From JAVBLK01 sp031553565 (GTDB lineage Bacteria; Bacillota; Clostridia; Christensenellales; DUVY01), in assembly GCA_031553565.1 (NCBI GenBank), contig JAVBLK010000026.1, positions 1-30,819 on the forward strand: a stretch of DNA of 30,819 bases, given 5' to 3'. A program made the position numbers and the translations under genes. The notes under the pieces are model-generated. The model saw nothing but the letters and a program-made list of their open reading frames with translations, ran no database searches and was not told the origin of the DNA. Of the stretch, positions 1 to 6,421 are shown piece by piece; positions within the stretch are counted from its first letter, which is position 1, and each line of letters opens with the position of its first letter.

Positions 1-345
1 CGTGCCGACCACCGCCGAGCTTAAAAACAGCCCCTCGATGTAGTTCCGGCGGTAAAACTGGATGGTCAGGTCGGCGAGCTCACGCGGCGTAAAGGACGTG
101 CGCGGCACGTCGCTCGACTTGCGGTTGACGCAGTACTGGCAGTCGTACGCGCAGTTGTTGGTCATTAAAAGCTTCATAATGGAAATACAGCGACCGTCCT
201 GCGTAAACGAATGGCAAATGCCGCACCCCGCGGCAGTGCCCAGCGCGCCCTTTTTCGCGCCCCGGTCATGCCCGCTGGAGCTGCACGAAACGTCGTACTT
301 CGCGCCCTCGGTAAGTATCCTTATGCGATCTTCCAAGTCTGCCAT
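1..345 (-). CDS. Radical SAM protein, putative DNA modification/repair type (3' part outside window)
   Basis: Only the first 115 codons are present; the reading frame is open to the window edge. The product begins MADLEDRIRIL and carries Cys65-x3-Cys69-x2-Cys72 (NNCAYDCQYC), the radical SAM motif that binds the 4Fe-4S cluster used to cleave S-adenosylmethionine. Extra cysteines at 41, 44 and 53 lie just before it. The opening with KYDVSCSSSG, followed by GCGICHSF and the cluster motif, matches from memory the family annotated as putative DNA modification/repair radical SAM protein (TIGR03916-like). In many genomes that family sits beside a uracil-DNA-glycosylase-like gene, which would lie outside this window. 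The ATG at 345 is chosen because family members start in the same place, and because a consensus promoter ends six bases upstream, which leaves no room for an earlier start or a Shine-Dalgarno site. The substrate of the family is not established. Confidence 0.85.
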   Translation of the reverse strand, partial: MADLEDRIRILTEGAKYDVSCSSSGHDRGAKKGALGTAAGCGICHSFTQDGRCISIMKLLMTNNCAYDCQYCVNRKSSDVPRTSFTPRELADLTIQFYRRNYIEGLFLSSAVVGT

Positions 346-351
346 AAGAAA

Positions 352-380
352 AGAGTAGCACAAAAATATGTTCGTGTCAA
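352..380 (-). promoter_or_regulatory. Promoter of the radical SAM gene, predicted leaderless
   Basis: On the minus strand TTGACA (375-380), a 17-base spacer and TACTCT (352-357) with a TG one base before the -10 box form a sigma-A type promoter. The expected start of transcription, seven bases past the -10 box, is the A of the ATG at 345. Confidence 0.7.
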
Positions 381-491
381 ACGTTTGTTGGGAACATATA
401 TTCGAAATGTAATGTGACAGCTTTCAAAAAATTAAAACGCTAAAGGGATATTTTACCGGAACTTGTTTTTTGGAACGCAAAATGCCCGGCT

Positions 492-1001
492 TTATTTCCT
501 ATACTTTTTTATCAGCTCTTTCACCCAATTATTGTCCGGGCCTTCGATGAGGCTGTGGGGGATGGCGTTTTCGGGGTCGCCGGTCGGATACAAGCGGACG
601 GGAAGGCCGCCGCGGGTCTTGTTTTCAAAAACCATAACATAGAACAGGACATAGTCGATATACCCGTCCTTATACACAAAGACTGTGACCTCGCCGTAAG
701 GCCGGGGGAGAGAAGTATCGAAATTGCTATTCCTTGTCACGGGCACCTTTATCGGCTCTGTGCGGCCGTTTGCATCCGTCTTATAATAGCCTGCCGTTTC
801 TATTATACATACGGTCGCGCCCTCGATCGCCGCGCCGCCGTACTCGGTAACGGTCACGCCCAAAACGGCCGTTTTGCTGGCTGAAAACGCGCCGCGCACG
901 GCGGGGAACATAACGAGCAGCAGGATGATATTAAACGTAAAACTGACAGCCGCGGCAAGCGAAACGAGCTTAAATCTATGTTTTTTGATAAACGCTTTCA
1001 T
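492..1001 (-). CDS. Small membrane-anchored protein with a carboxypeptidase-regulatory-like domain
   Basis: The 169-residue product has a short basic N-terminus (MKAFIKKHRFK) and one hydrophobic span at about residues 12-37, fitting a signal anchor with the rest outside the membrane. Residues about 45-140 look like a beta-sandwich of the carboxypeptidase-regulatory/CnaB type: the segment VTEYGGAAIEGATVCII, then YYKTDANGRT, then a VTVFVYKDGYIDY strand. The same kind of domain occurs in the giant protein at 25731-30819, with GGKPVENAAVGIY and HTDANGHI at the same points. The C-terminus is polar. No enzymatic motif is visible and I cannot name a function; a structural or envelope role is a guess. 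It lies between the minus-strand radical SAM promoter and the plus-strand pgi. There is no Shine-Dalgarno sequence before the ATG. Upstream is AT-rich with TATATA-like -10 candidates but no clean -35 box. Confidence 0.75.
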   Translation of the reverse strand: MKAFIKKHRFKLVSLAAAVSFTFNIILLLVMFPAVRGAFSASKTAVLGVTVTEYGGAAIEGATVCIIETAGYYKTDANGRTEPIKVPVTRNSNFDTSLPRPYGEVTVFVYKDGYIDYVLFYVMVFENKTRGGLPVRLYPTGDPENAIPHSLIEGPDNNWVKELIKKYRK

Positions 1002-1099
1002 ATTCTATATATATCGATCTATCATTGCAAAAATACCGTACTTGATTCTTTGGCAAACTTTACCCGCGTGGTTTCATTTTTTCCCGTAAGCGATTACAA

Positions 1100-1128
1100 T
1101 TGCCTTTTAATCCCGAAAACTGTATAAT
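1100..1128 (+). promoter_or_regulatory. pgi promoter
   Basis: TTGCCT (1100-1105), a 17-base spacer and TATAAT (1123-1128) form a near-consensus sigma-A promoter. It predicts a leader of about 65 bases. That leader contains a small perfect hairpin (GCCGG-ATGAA-CCGGC, 1144-1158), and an AGGAG Shine-Dalgarno lies before the ATG at 1201. Confidence 0.75.
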
Positions 1129-1200
1129 TATTGTATAGCAACCGCCGGATGAACCGGCTATATAAGCGTCAGATAACAATTTTTTTTAGGAGTATAAAAA

Positions 1201-2604
1201 ATGGAAAAGATCAGGCTGGACTACAATAACATGATGACCGAGAGCATCGGCGAACGGGACGGGGTACCTGCGGCGGCTTTTACGTCTTACGCAAAAGCGA
1301 TCAAGGCCGCGCAGCAAAAGGTTGTCGAGAACAGGGGCAAGGGCTGGCAGGAATGGACAGAGCTGCCGTTTATGGACAAGGCCGAGGTGCTGAAAATCAT
1401 CGAGGCCGGCAAGCAGATCAAAAAGTCCTGCGAATACTTTGTCGTGTTCGGTATCGGCGGCTCGGCGCTGGGCCCGCTTGCTGCGGCGACCGCGCTGTTG
1501 CATCTGCACCATAACGAGCTGAAGCGTTCCAAGCGCAGGGCGCCCAAGCTGTATGTCGAGGACAACGTTGACCCGGAAAGGATGGCCGCCCTCCTGGACG
1601 TAATAGTCCCGGAAAAGACGGTTTTCAATATCGTAACCAAATCCGGCGAGACCAGCGAAACGCTGTCGCAGCTTTTGATCGTCCTCGATATCCTGAAAAA
1701 GACTTTGGGCAAGGACGCAAAGGAGCATATCGTCGTAACCACAACGATAGGCAAGGGCACGCTGTACTCGATCGCAAAGGCCGAGGGATACAAGATCTTC
1801 GGCGTGGGCAAAGGCGTGGGCGGCCGTTTCTCGGTATTGTCGGCGGTTGGCCTCTTGCCTATGGCGGCGGTCGGCATCGACATCAAGGCTGTCCTTCGCG
1901 GCGCGGCTGCGATGAGTAAGGACTGCTTTAAAAAGGACATAAAGCAAAACCCCGGCCTTGCCGCGGCTTTCCTGCAATTCTACTCCATGAAGAACGGCAA
2001 GAACATTTCGGTCATGATGCCGTATGCGGACAGCCTGAAGTACATGGCGGACTTCTACTGCCAGATCTGGGGCGAGTCACTGGGCAAGGCGGTCGATAAC
2101 AGCGGCAGCCCTGTCTATGCCGGCCAGACCCCCGCAAAGGCGCTGGGCGTTACCGATCAACACAGCCAGATACAGCTGTATACCGAGGGGCCGTTCGACA
2201 AGGTAATAACCTTCATCGGCGTGGAAAATTTCCGTTCAGAAGTAGCCATACCCCAAATTAAGGGCATGGAAGCGGTCGATTTCCTGCAAAAGCAGTCGCT
2301 CAACAAATTGATCAACGCCGAAAGACAGGCCACAGAGTTCGCGCTTACCAAGGCAAAGCGTCCGAATTTCACCATAATCCTTCCCGTCATAAACGGCGAG
2401 ACGGTGGGGCAGCTGTTGGCGCTTATGATGTATCAGACGGCCTATGCGGGCGCGCTTTTGGACGTGGATACCTACAACCAGCCCGGCGTCGAGGAAGGCA
2501 AGAAGGCCACGTTCGCCATGCTGGGGCGCAAGGGCTATGAGGACAAGATGAAGGAGATCAAGGGCGCGTTCAGGAGCGCGGATTATATAATAAACAAACT
2601 TTAA
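1201..2604 (+). CDS. pgi: Glucose-6-phosphate isomerase
   Basis: The 467-residue product interconverts glucose 6-phosphate and fructose 6-phosphate in the cytoplasm, linking glycolysis, gluconeogenesis and pentose-phosphate carbon flow. The first sugar isomerase fold shows the phosphate-binding segment FGIGGSALGP at about residues 83-91 and TKSGETSET near 146. The second half has GESLGK with Glu292 and DQHSQIQLYTEGP with His321; their spacing matches the active-site Glu and His of known isomerases. The C-terminal VEEGKKATF supplies the active-site lysine. The length fits the short bacterial type (about 450 residues). AGGAG lies about seven bases before the ATG, and the gene has its own promoter and terminator, so it is monocistronic. 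Identification is secure. Confidence 0.97.
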   Translation: MEKIRLDYNNMMTESIGERDGVPAAAFTSYAKAIKAAQQKVVENRGKGWQEWTELPFMDKAEVLKIIEAGKQIKKSCEYFVVFGIGGSALGPLAAATALLHLHHNELKRSKRRAPKLYVEDNVDPERMAALLDVIVPEKTVFNIVTKSGETSETLSQLLIVLDILKKTLGKDAKEHIVVTTTIGKGTLYSIAKAEGYKIFGVGKGVGGRFSVLSAVGLLPMAAVGIDIKAVLRGAAAMSKDCFKKDIKQNPGLAAAFLQFYSMKNGKNISVMMPYADSLKYMADFYCQIWGESLGKAVDNSGSPVYAGQTPAKALGVTDQHSQIQLYTEGPFDKVITFIGVENFRSEVAIPQIKGMEAVDFLQKQSLNKLINAERQATEFALTKAKRPNFTIILPVINGETVGQLLALMMYQTAYAGALLDVDTYNQPGVEEGKKATFAMLGRKGYEDKMKEIKGAFRSADYIINKL

Positions 2605-2639
2605 TACCAGCTCATCTTCGTTAAGTAAAGGCTGTAATT

Positions 2640-2677
2640 CACGCCCGCGCCGGGAACAGGCGCGGGCGTGTCCTTTT
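2640..2677 (+). terminator. Rho-independent terminator of pgi
   Basis: A perfect 12-bp GC-rich stem (2640-2651 with 2659-2670, loop GGGAACA) is followed by TCCTTTT. It lies 36 bases after the pgi stop codon. Confidence 0.85.
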
Positions 2678-2775
2678 GCCGGAAACGTCATGTATATTTT
2701 AAGCCGCTGTTTTCAATAACACGCATTGCCCGCTTTTCTAAAACGCCGCCGCCATGAAAGCGGCATTTGACAGTA

Positions 2776-4137
2776 TCAATATATCACCCAAATCAGCAGA
2801 TATCCCGTCAATACGGCGATCAATGTAAACGGTACGCTGATCTTCATAAAGTCCCAGGTTTTGACCTCGTGGCCTTCCTTTCTTAAAATGCCCAGGCCTG
2901 CGATATTGGCGGACGCGCCGATCGGGGTCAGGTTGCCGCCTAAGGTCGCGCCGGAGACAAGGCCGAAGTAAAGGACATACGGCTCAATACCCATGGCGGC
3001 GGCGATCCCTGCGGCGACGGGCAGCATGGCGGCGACATACGGGATGTTGTCGATAAAGCCGGAAATGATTACGGAGGCGAAGACAAGTATAGTATATATT
3101 ACAAACACGTTGCCGGAAATGCCGGCCAAAAACCTTGCTATCTCGTCCACGAGCCCCGATTCTGTAAGCCCCGCGACGACTATGAAAAGGCCGGCGAGCA
3201 GCAGGAGCGTAATATAATCTATTTCCTTGAAAATGCCTAAGGCCGCTTTTTTTGCCGTCAGCGGCCGCTGCCCGGACACAGGTGGGCAGGCCTCACCTTG
3301 CGGATCCGGCGAAGCCGTCTTTTTGTCCTTTCTTTTTACAGAAAACCGTATAATGCCGGCGATAAACAGCGCGGTGCAGATCAGCCCGTTTGTGACGGAC
3401 AGCTTGTACCGGTCGGGAATAAAGGACGCGCCGATAAGGAGGGCAATCATCAGCAGCAGCAGGATGCCGGGGAAAGCGTCGGTGACCTTGGTAATATCTG
3501 TTTTTTCAAGCTTTTGGTTTTGCTTTCTGAACACGAACACCAGCATAAGCGTCGCAAGTATCGCGCTGGCCTGCACTATCCAGAAAAGGCCGGTTTTACC
3601 TTGGAATACAAAGAAGTCGAAGAAGTTCATATTTGCCTGTGCGCCCAACAGGATCGAGGTCGTGTCGCCGACTAACGTTGCCGCGCCCTGCAGGTTGGAG
3701 GATATCGCGATCGCGATCACGGCGGGGACGGGCGAGATGTCAAGCTTTTTGCAAATAGTGACGGCGATGGGGGCGATCATAAGTACGGTGGCGACATTGT
3801 CGATGAACGCAGAAATTATGCCGGAAAGAAAAGACAGCAGGACTATCGCCCACTTGACGTTAGGGGTCCTGTTGATGATCATGTCCCCGATCGCGGCAGG
3901 CATCCTGCTCTCGATAAACAGCGCGACCAGCCCCATTGTCCCTAAGAGCATCAATAAGATGTTCCAGTTTATTATACCGAAAACCTTGCCGATCGGGACG
4001 ATACCCAGGATAACGAACAGCGTGGCTGACGCAAGCGCGATGTACGCGCGTTTTTTTGCGAATATCAGCAGCAGCGCATATGTAAGTACGAACAGGCACG
4101 CGGCGACTATCTTAATTGTAAGCGGGTCTTTTAACAA
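2776..4137 (-). CDS. ArsB/NhaD-family (ion transporter superfamily) membrane transporter
   Basis: The product is a polytopic inner-membrane protein of about 453 residues with ten or more hydrophobic spans arranged as two similar halves. Each half has a pattern typical of the ArsB/NhaD/CitM transporter superfamily: FIDNVATVLMIAPIAV in the first and FIDNIPYVAAMLPVAAG in the second, each followed by a short glycine/asparagine-rich re-entrant-like segment (ATLVGDTTSILLG; GATLGGNLTPIGASAN). A hydrophilic, probably cytoplasmic linker rich in Lys, Pro and Gly separates the halves. Substrate cannot be told from sequence; sodium/proton exchange, arsenite or a small anion are all possible. I place the start at a TTG at 4137 rather than the longer ATG frame to 4266. 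AGAGG lies just upstream of that TTG and a consensus promoter lies at 4154-4182, so the earlier ATG would fall outside the transcript. The gene stands alone, convergent with pgi. Confidence 0.85.
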   Translation of the reverse strand: MLKDPLTIKIVAACLFVLTYALLLIFAKKRAYIALASATLFVILGIVPIGKVFGIINWNILLMLLGTMGLVALFIESRMPAAIGDMIINRTPNVKWAIVLLSFLSGIISAFIDNVATVLMIAPIAVTICKKLDISPVPAVIAIAISSNLQGAATLVGDTTSILLGAQANMNFFDFFVFQGKTGLFWIVQASAILATLMLVFVFRKQNQKLEKTDITKVTDAFPGILLLLMIALLIGASFIPDRYKLSVTNGLICTALFIAGIIRFSVKRKDKKTASPDPQGEACPPVSGQRPLTAKKAALGIFKEIDYITLLLLAGLFIVVAGLTESGLVDEIARFLAGISGNVFVIYTILVFASVIISGFIDNIPYVAAMLPVAAGIAAAMGIEPYVLYFGLVSGATLGGNLTPIGASANIAGLGILRKEGHEVKTWDFMKISVPFTLIAVLTGYLLIWVIY

Positions 4138-4153
4138 AGTATTCCTCTTTAGC

Positions 4154-4182
4154 GTATAATATGGTAAGTGCAATGATATCAA
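4154..4182 (-). promoter_or_regulatory. Promoter of the transporter gene
   Basis: On the minus strand TTGATA (4177-4182), a 17-base spacer and TTATAC (4154-4159). The transcript would start around 4147, giving a very short leader that still holds part of the AGAGGAA ribosome-binding site before the TTG start. Confidence 0.6.
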
Positions 4183-4404
4183 AAAAGCACTGTGCTTTGC
4201 AAGCAAAAACCTTTTATGGCTACACGTAAAGCTGCGCATGAAATTGTCAAAAGGCACCGGCGGCAAAAGCGCGGTCTTTTATATTTTCAAGACCTGACTT
4301 GCCGTAAATTTCGCGGTATATACATGTTTAGCGGTGCTTTTCCTGCCCCAAAAAGCAAATGATGAAAAGCCCCAAAAATTTTTCCGGAAGTCTTGCGCAA
4401 ACTG

Positions 4405-4433
4405 TTGCCAAGCCTTAAAAACTTTGATATAAT
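4405..4433 (+). promoter_or_regulatory. Promoter of the tRNA-Val/tRNA-Gly unit
   Basis: TTGCCA (4405-4410), a 17-base spacer and a perfect TATAAT (4428-4433) lie 23 bases before the first tRNA. Confidence 0.8.
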
Positions 4434-4456
4434 GTGAAAGCTTTCAGTTTTTTCAA

Positions 4457-4532
4457 GGGAGTTTAGCTCAGCTGGGAGAGCATCTGCCCTACAAGCAGAG
4501 GGTCGTAGGTTCGATCCCTACAACTCCCACCA
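4457..4532 (+). tRNA. tRNA-Val (anticodon TAC)
   Basis: A 76-base cloverleaf. The acceptor stem GGGAGTT pairs with AACTCCC, and the CCA end is encoded. The D-arm is TAGCTCAGCTGGGAGAGC, the anticodon stem TCTGC/GCAGA carries the loop CCTACAA with TAC, and the T-arm contains GGTTCGATCC. It reads GUA and other valine codons. It is cotranscribed with the tRNA-Gly downstream. Confidence 0.97.
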
Positions 4533-4596
4533 GCAGTCTCCGGTATTAAAACGCCGGTCAACTGCAAAATTAAATGCGGCAAAATAACAGCCGTTT

Positions 4597-4671
4597 GCGG
4601 AAGTGGCTCAGTGGTAGAGCGTCGCCTTGCCAAGGCGAATGTCGCGGGTCCGAATCCCGTCTTCCGCTCCA
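4597..4671 (+). tRNA. tRNA-Gly (anticodon GCC)
   Basis: A 75-base cloverleaf. The acceptor stem GCGGAAG pairs with CTTCCGC, followed by T and an encoded CCA. The anticodon stem TCGCC/GGCGA holds the loop TTGCCAA with GCC, and the T-arm contains GGTCCGAATCC. A terminator follows at once. Confidence 0.97.
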
Positions 4672-4672
4672 A

Positions 4673-4704
4673 CAAAAAGTGCCGTAACGGCACTTTTTGT
4701 TTTT
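4673..4704 (+). terminator. Terminator of the tRNA unit
   Basis: A perfect 12-bp stem (CAAAAAGTGCCG / CGGCACTTTTTG, loop TAA) is followed by TTTTT. It starts two bases after the tRNA-Gly CCA end. Confidence 0.9.
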
Positions 4705-4747
4705 CAGAGAAGTTGCAACGCTATAAAAACATCGACGGGGAGAATTA

Positions 4748-4888
4748 ATGGTCGTTTTTTCAACAAAGCTGCCGCTTAAGCCTGAAGTCACAAGAGAAAA
4801 GTTTTATGACGAGGTATTATCGTGGCTTTTTGAAACAGCAGTGCGGTGTCATCCTGAGCAAAGCGAAGGATCTTAAGGCAACGGTGAT
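4748..4888 (+). pseudogene. Gene 5' remnant interrupted by a dispersed palindromic repeat
   Basis: The frame opens with a good GGGGAG ribosome-binding site six bases before the ATG. About 33 codons of ordinary-looking coding sequence follow (MVVFSTKLPLKPEVTREKF and on to DEVLSWLFET). It then runs into the palindromic repeat at 4848, which supplies the last residues and a stop at 4888. The translated repeat end (CHPEQ...) is the typical signature of this repeat being read as protein. I infer that this is the N-terminus of a once longer gene whose remainder was lost when the repeat entered or when the region rearranged. From memory the opening resembles the start of a family of clostridial proteins of unknown function beginning with a similar FSTKL segment, but I am not sure of that. 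It could still be expressed as a 46-residue peptide. Confidence 0.5.
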
Positions 4889-4925
4889 CTTAAATTACAA
4901 GATTCTTCACTGCGTTCAGAATGAC
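4848..4925 (+). repeat. Dispersed palindromic repeat, solitary copy
   Basis: The left arm, starting GTCATCCTGAGC and running through GCGAAGGATCTT, pairs imperfectly with the right arm AAGATTCTTCACTGCGTTCAG then AATGAC, around an 18-20 base loop. It is the same family as the five heads at 18978-19537. Related GTCATTCTGAGC...GAAGAATC palindromes are known to be scattered through many unrelated bacterial genomes. Confidence 0.8.
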
Positions 4926-4983
4926 AAGGCGTTAAAACTTTAGACGGCTTTCCGAACCTACCGGCTTTAGTCTGTAGTGGTTC

Positions 4984-5026
4984 AGTGAACGCTGAAAAAA
5001 ATAGCCTCATTTTATCAGCGTTTACT
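4984..5026 (+). promoter_or_regulatory. Hairpin upstream of the cupin gene, shared with ntpD
   Basis: AGTGAACGCTGA (4984-4995) pairs with TCAGCGTTTACT (5015-5026) with one G-U pair, around a 19-base loop. The arms and flanks (AACGCTGAAAA ... CAGCGTTTACTTTA) recur on the minus strand just before ntpD, again pointing towards the gene. Function is unknown. Confidence 0.5.
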
Positions 5027-5062
5027 TTAGTGAAATTAGGAGATTCAGGAGGAAATTAAAAC

Positions 5063-5395
5063 ATGAATTTTTTGAAAAACATTGCCTATTCCGCGCCGGT
5101 AGGATTGGCCGGCGAGGTGCAGTACCTTGACGGCCAGATCGTCAGCCGCACATTATCGCAGAACGAATACCACAGCCTGACATTATTCGCATTTTCAAAG
5201 GGCGAGGAAATCGGTGAGCACGACTCAAACGGCGACGCATTTGTGTATGTCCTGGACGGTAAAGGCAAGATAAGCCTGGGCGGCAAAGAACATATCGTAA
5301 CGGCAGGCCAGGCGATTGTAATGCCGGCCAAAGTCCCCCACGCGGTCTCCGCCCCCGAAAACTTCAAAATGCTGCTGCTGGTGCTGTTTAAGTAG
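5063..5395 (+). CDS. Small cupin-domain protein
   Basis: This is a 110-residue single-domain cupin. The first cupin motif region is GEEIGEHDSNGDAFVYVLDG (residues 47-66) with His53. The glutamate usual in motif one is not obvious, and the GDAFVYVLDG form is typical of one small-cupin subgroup. The second motif is GQAIVMPAKVPHAV (about 82-95) with His93. Such proteins are small beta-barrels that bind a metal or a small ligand, and many lack a known substrate. The C-terminal FKMLLLVLFK closes the barrel. The start is firm: AGGAGG lies ten bases before the ATG. The gene is probably monocistronic, ending at a large palindrome that separates it from the convergent ntpD. No specific reaction can be assigned. 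Confidence 0.9.
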   Translation: MNFLKNIAYSAPVGLAGEVQYLDGQIVSRTLSQNEYHSLTLFAFSKGEEIGEHDSNGDAFVYVLDGKGKISLGGKEHIVTAGQAIVMPAKVPHAVSAPENFKMLLLVLFK

Positions 5396-5467
5396 TCTGA
5401 ATTTATAAAAGCTATATCGGATGAAAAATCAAGAATCGATAAAGCGGACGAACACTCGGAACACAAA

Positions 5468-5587
5468 GCGGCCTTGGGCGGGTTGTCAGCCGGGCAGCAG
5501 TTTTAAAATCCGCGACGACGCGTATTTAACATACGTTAGGAGCGTATTTTAAAAACGCAGCCCGGATCACAGCCCGCCCAAGGCCGC
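5468..5587. repeat. 120-bp long imperfect palindrome between convergent genes
   Basis: The outer 15 bp are a perfect inverted repeat (GCGGCCTTGGGCGGG at 5468-5482 with its complement at 5573-5587). Inside lie GCCGGGC/GCCCGG arms, TTTTAAAA arms on both sides, and a central CGTAT-TTAAC-ATACG hairpin. Almost the whole 120 bp can fold into one rod. It begins 72 bases after the cupin stop and ends three bases from the ntpD stop, so it could end transcription in both directions, but neither side has a classical U-run. It looks like a miniature mobile or structural element. Confidence 0.75.
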
Positions 5588-5590
5588 GGA

Positions 5591-6220
5591 TCATTTTTTG
5601 TTGATTATTTCCTTAACCTTCATCAGCCGGATCAGGTTGCTCCTCTCGTTTTCGTCCAACTTCATCGTTATATACTTTATCGTTTCCTGTATCTGCGGGA
5701 TCATTATATATTCCAGCGCGTTTACCCTGCGGCGGTTTTTTTCAATTTCATCCGCCAGCATATTGCAGGTTTTTTCCACCTCTGCCAGCCTGATTATTTT
5801 TTGCAGAATTACCAGGAGGCGCGAGATCGAGTTGTCCAGCTGGCTGTCCGTTGTGATAAAGCTGTACGGATACAGCTCGTATCCGCTCTTTTCGGCAAAT
5901 GTAAGTTTCGGGACGTTCAGCCCCATGACATTTGCCGTGCCCGCGTTTATGTCCAAAGAATAAGACGGCATCGAGATGGCCTCCTCGACCTCCTGCGGCA
6001 GCATCATTGCGCGCGAAACGGCAAAGGCCTTTAAACCGCCCTCTATCTGAGGTTCCAGCTCCTCCCGCAGCGTCTTATTCAACTTGATGTACTTCATAAA
6101 CTGCCGCACCATTTCGTCCGACTTATCTTTCAGCAGCTTATGTCCCCTGACCGCTGTCTTAAGCCGCGCCTTTAAGCGTCTTAATTCCATACGGGTCGGG
6201 TTTACATTCAATCTCGCCAT
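5591..6220 (-). CDS. ntpD: V-type ATP synthase subunit D
   Basis: This 209-residue subunit forms the central rotor shaft that couples the A3B3 head to the membrane ring. It begins MARLNVNPTRMELRRLKARL, the conserved N-terminal start of V/A-type subunit D. Two long helical arms follow, with a coiled coil expected for the N- and C-terminal helices; the C-terminal part is NRRRVNALEYIMIPQIQETIKYI. Length is normal for the family. It is the last gene of the ntp cluster, about 200 bases after ntpB. That gap holds direct repeats, a TATAAT box (6313-6318) with only a weak -35 box, and a hairpin, so ntpD may also be transcribed or regulated on its own. AAGGA lies before the ATG. Its stop codon abuts the 120-bp palindrome. 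Confidence 0.95.
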   Translation of the reverse strand: MARLNVNPTRMELRRLKARLKTAVRGHKLLKDKSDEMVRQFMKYIKLNKTLREELEPQIEGGLKAFAVSRAMMLPQEVEEAISMPSYSLDINAGTANVMGLNVPKLTFAEKSGYELYPYSFITTDSQLDNSISRLLVILQKIIRLAEVEKTCNMLADEIEKNRRRVNALEYIMIPQIQETIKYITMKLDENERSNLIRLMKVKEIINKK

Positions 6221-6239
6221 TGTTATCCTTTTTTAAAGT

Positions 6240-6274
6240 AAACGCTGTAAATAATTCTTAAATTTTCAGCGTTT
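6240..6274 (-). promoter_or_regulatory. Hairpin upstream of ntpD, shared with the cupin gene
   Basis: On the minus strand AAACGCTG and CAGCGTTT form an 8-bp stem with a 19-base AT-rich loop, followed by ACTTTA and the ntpD ribosome-binding site. The 11 bases AACGCTGAAAA and the 14 bases CAGCGTTTACTTTA are identical to the element before the cupin gene. Confidence 0.5.
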
Positions 6275-6352
6275 CCTATGATCCTGCGCTGCACTCCGGA
6301 TGAGAAACACGTATTATAACAGAAAATCCGGCTTTTCAGGGTTTCCTATGAT
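6263..6352 (-). repeat. 20-bp direct repeat flanking a candidate internal promoter
   Basis: On the minus strand ATCATAGGAAACnCTGAAAA occurs twice, 70 bases apart (6333-6352 and 6263-6282), with one difference. Between the copies lies a perfect TATAAT (6313-6318). It is a plausible start for ntpD transcription, but the -35 region is weak. Confidence 0.5.
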
Positions 6353-6359
6353 ATGGACT

Positions 6360-6407
6360 CTTACGGTAGTCCGCACCAAATTTTTCATACTGAAAAATTT
6401 GCGTAAG
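6360..6407 (-). other. Stem-loop after ntpB
   Basis: An 11-bp perfect stem CAAATTTTTCA/TGAAAAATTTG with a three-base loop (6377-6401) sits inside an outer CTTACG/CGTAAG pair. It lies about 14 bases after the ntpB stop. No run of U follows, so it is not a standard terminator; it may stabilise or process the mRNA between ntpB and ntpD. Confidence 0.5.
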
Positions 6408-6421
6408 GTAGCGGGACAAAG

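Noticed and set aside
1186..1977. A 263-codon minus-strand frame opposite pgi
   Set aside because: It lies fully inside pgi, its product is rich in Arg, Gln and His with no family character, and it is a shadow of the GC-biased codon positions of the real gene.
3227..4159. A 310-codon plus-strand frame opposite the transporter
   Set aside because: It mirrors the hydrophobic minus-strand transporter, has no ribosome-binding site, and contains no recognisable motif.
2776..4266. Longer transporter start at the ATG at 4266
   Set aside because: The extra 43 residues include no family-like sequence and would require transcription to begin before a consensus promoter at 4154-4182.
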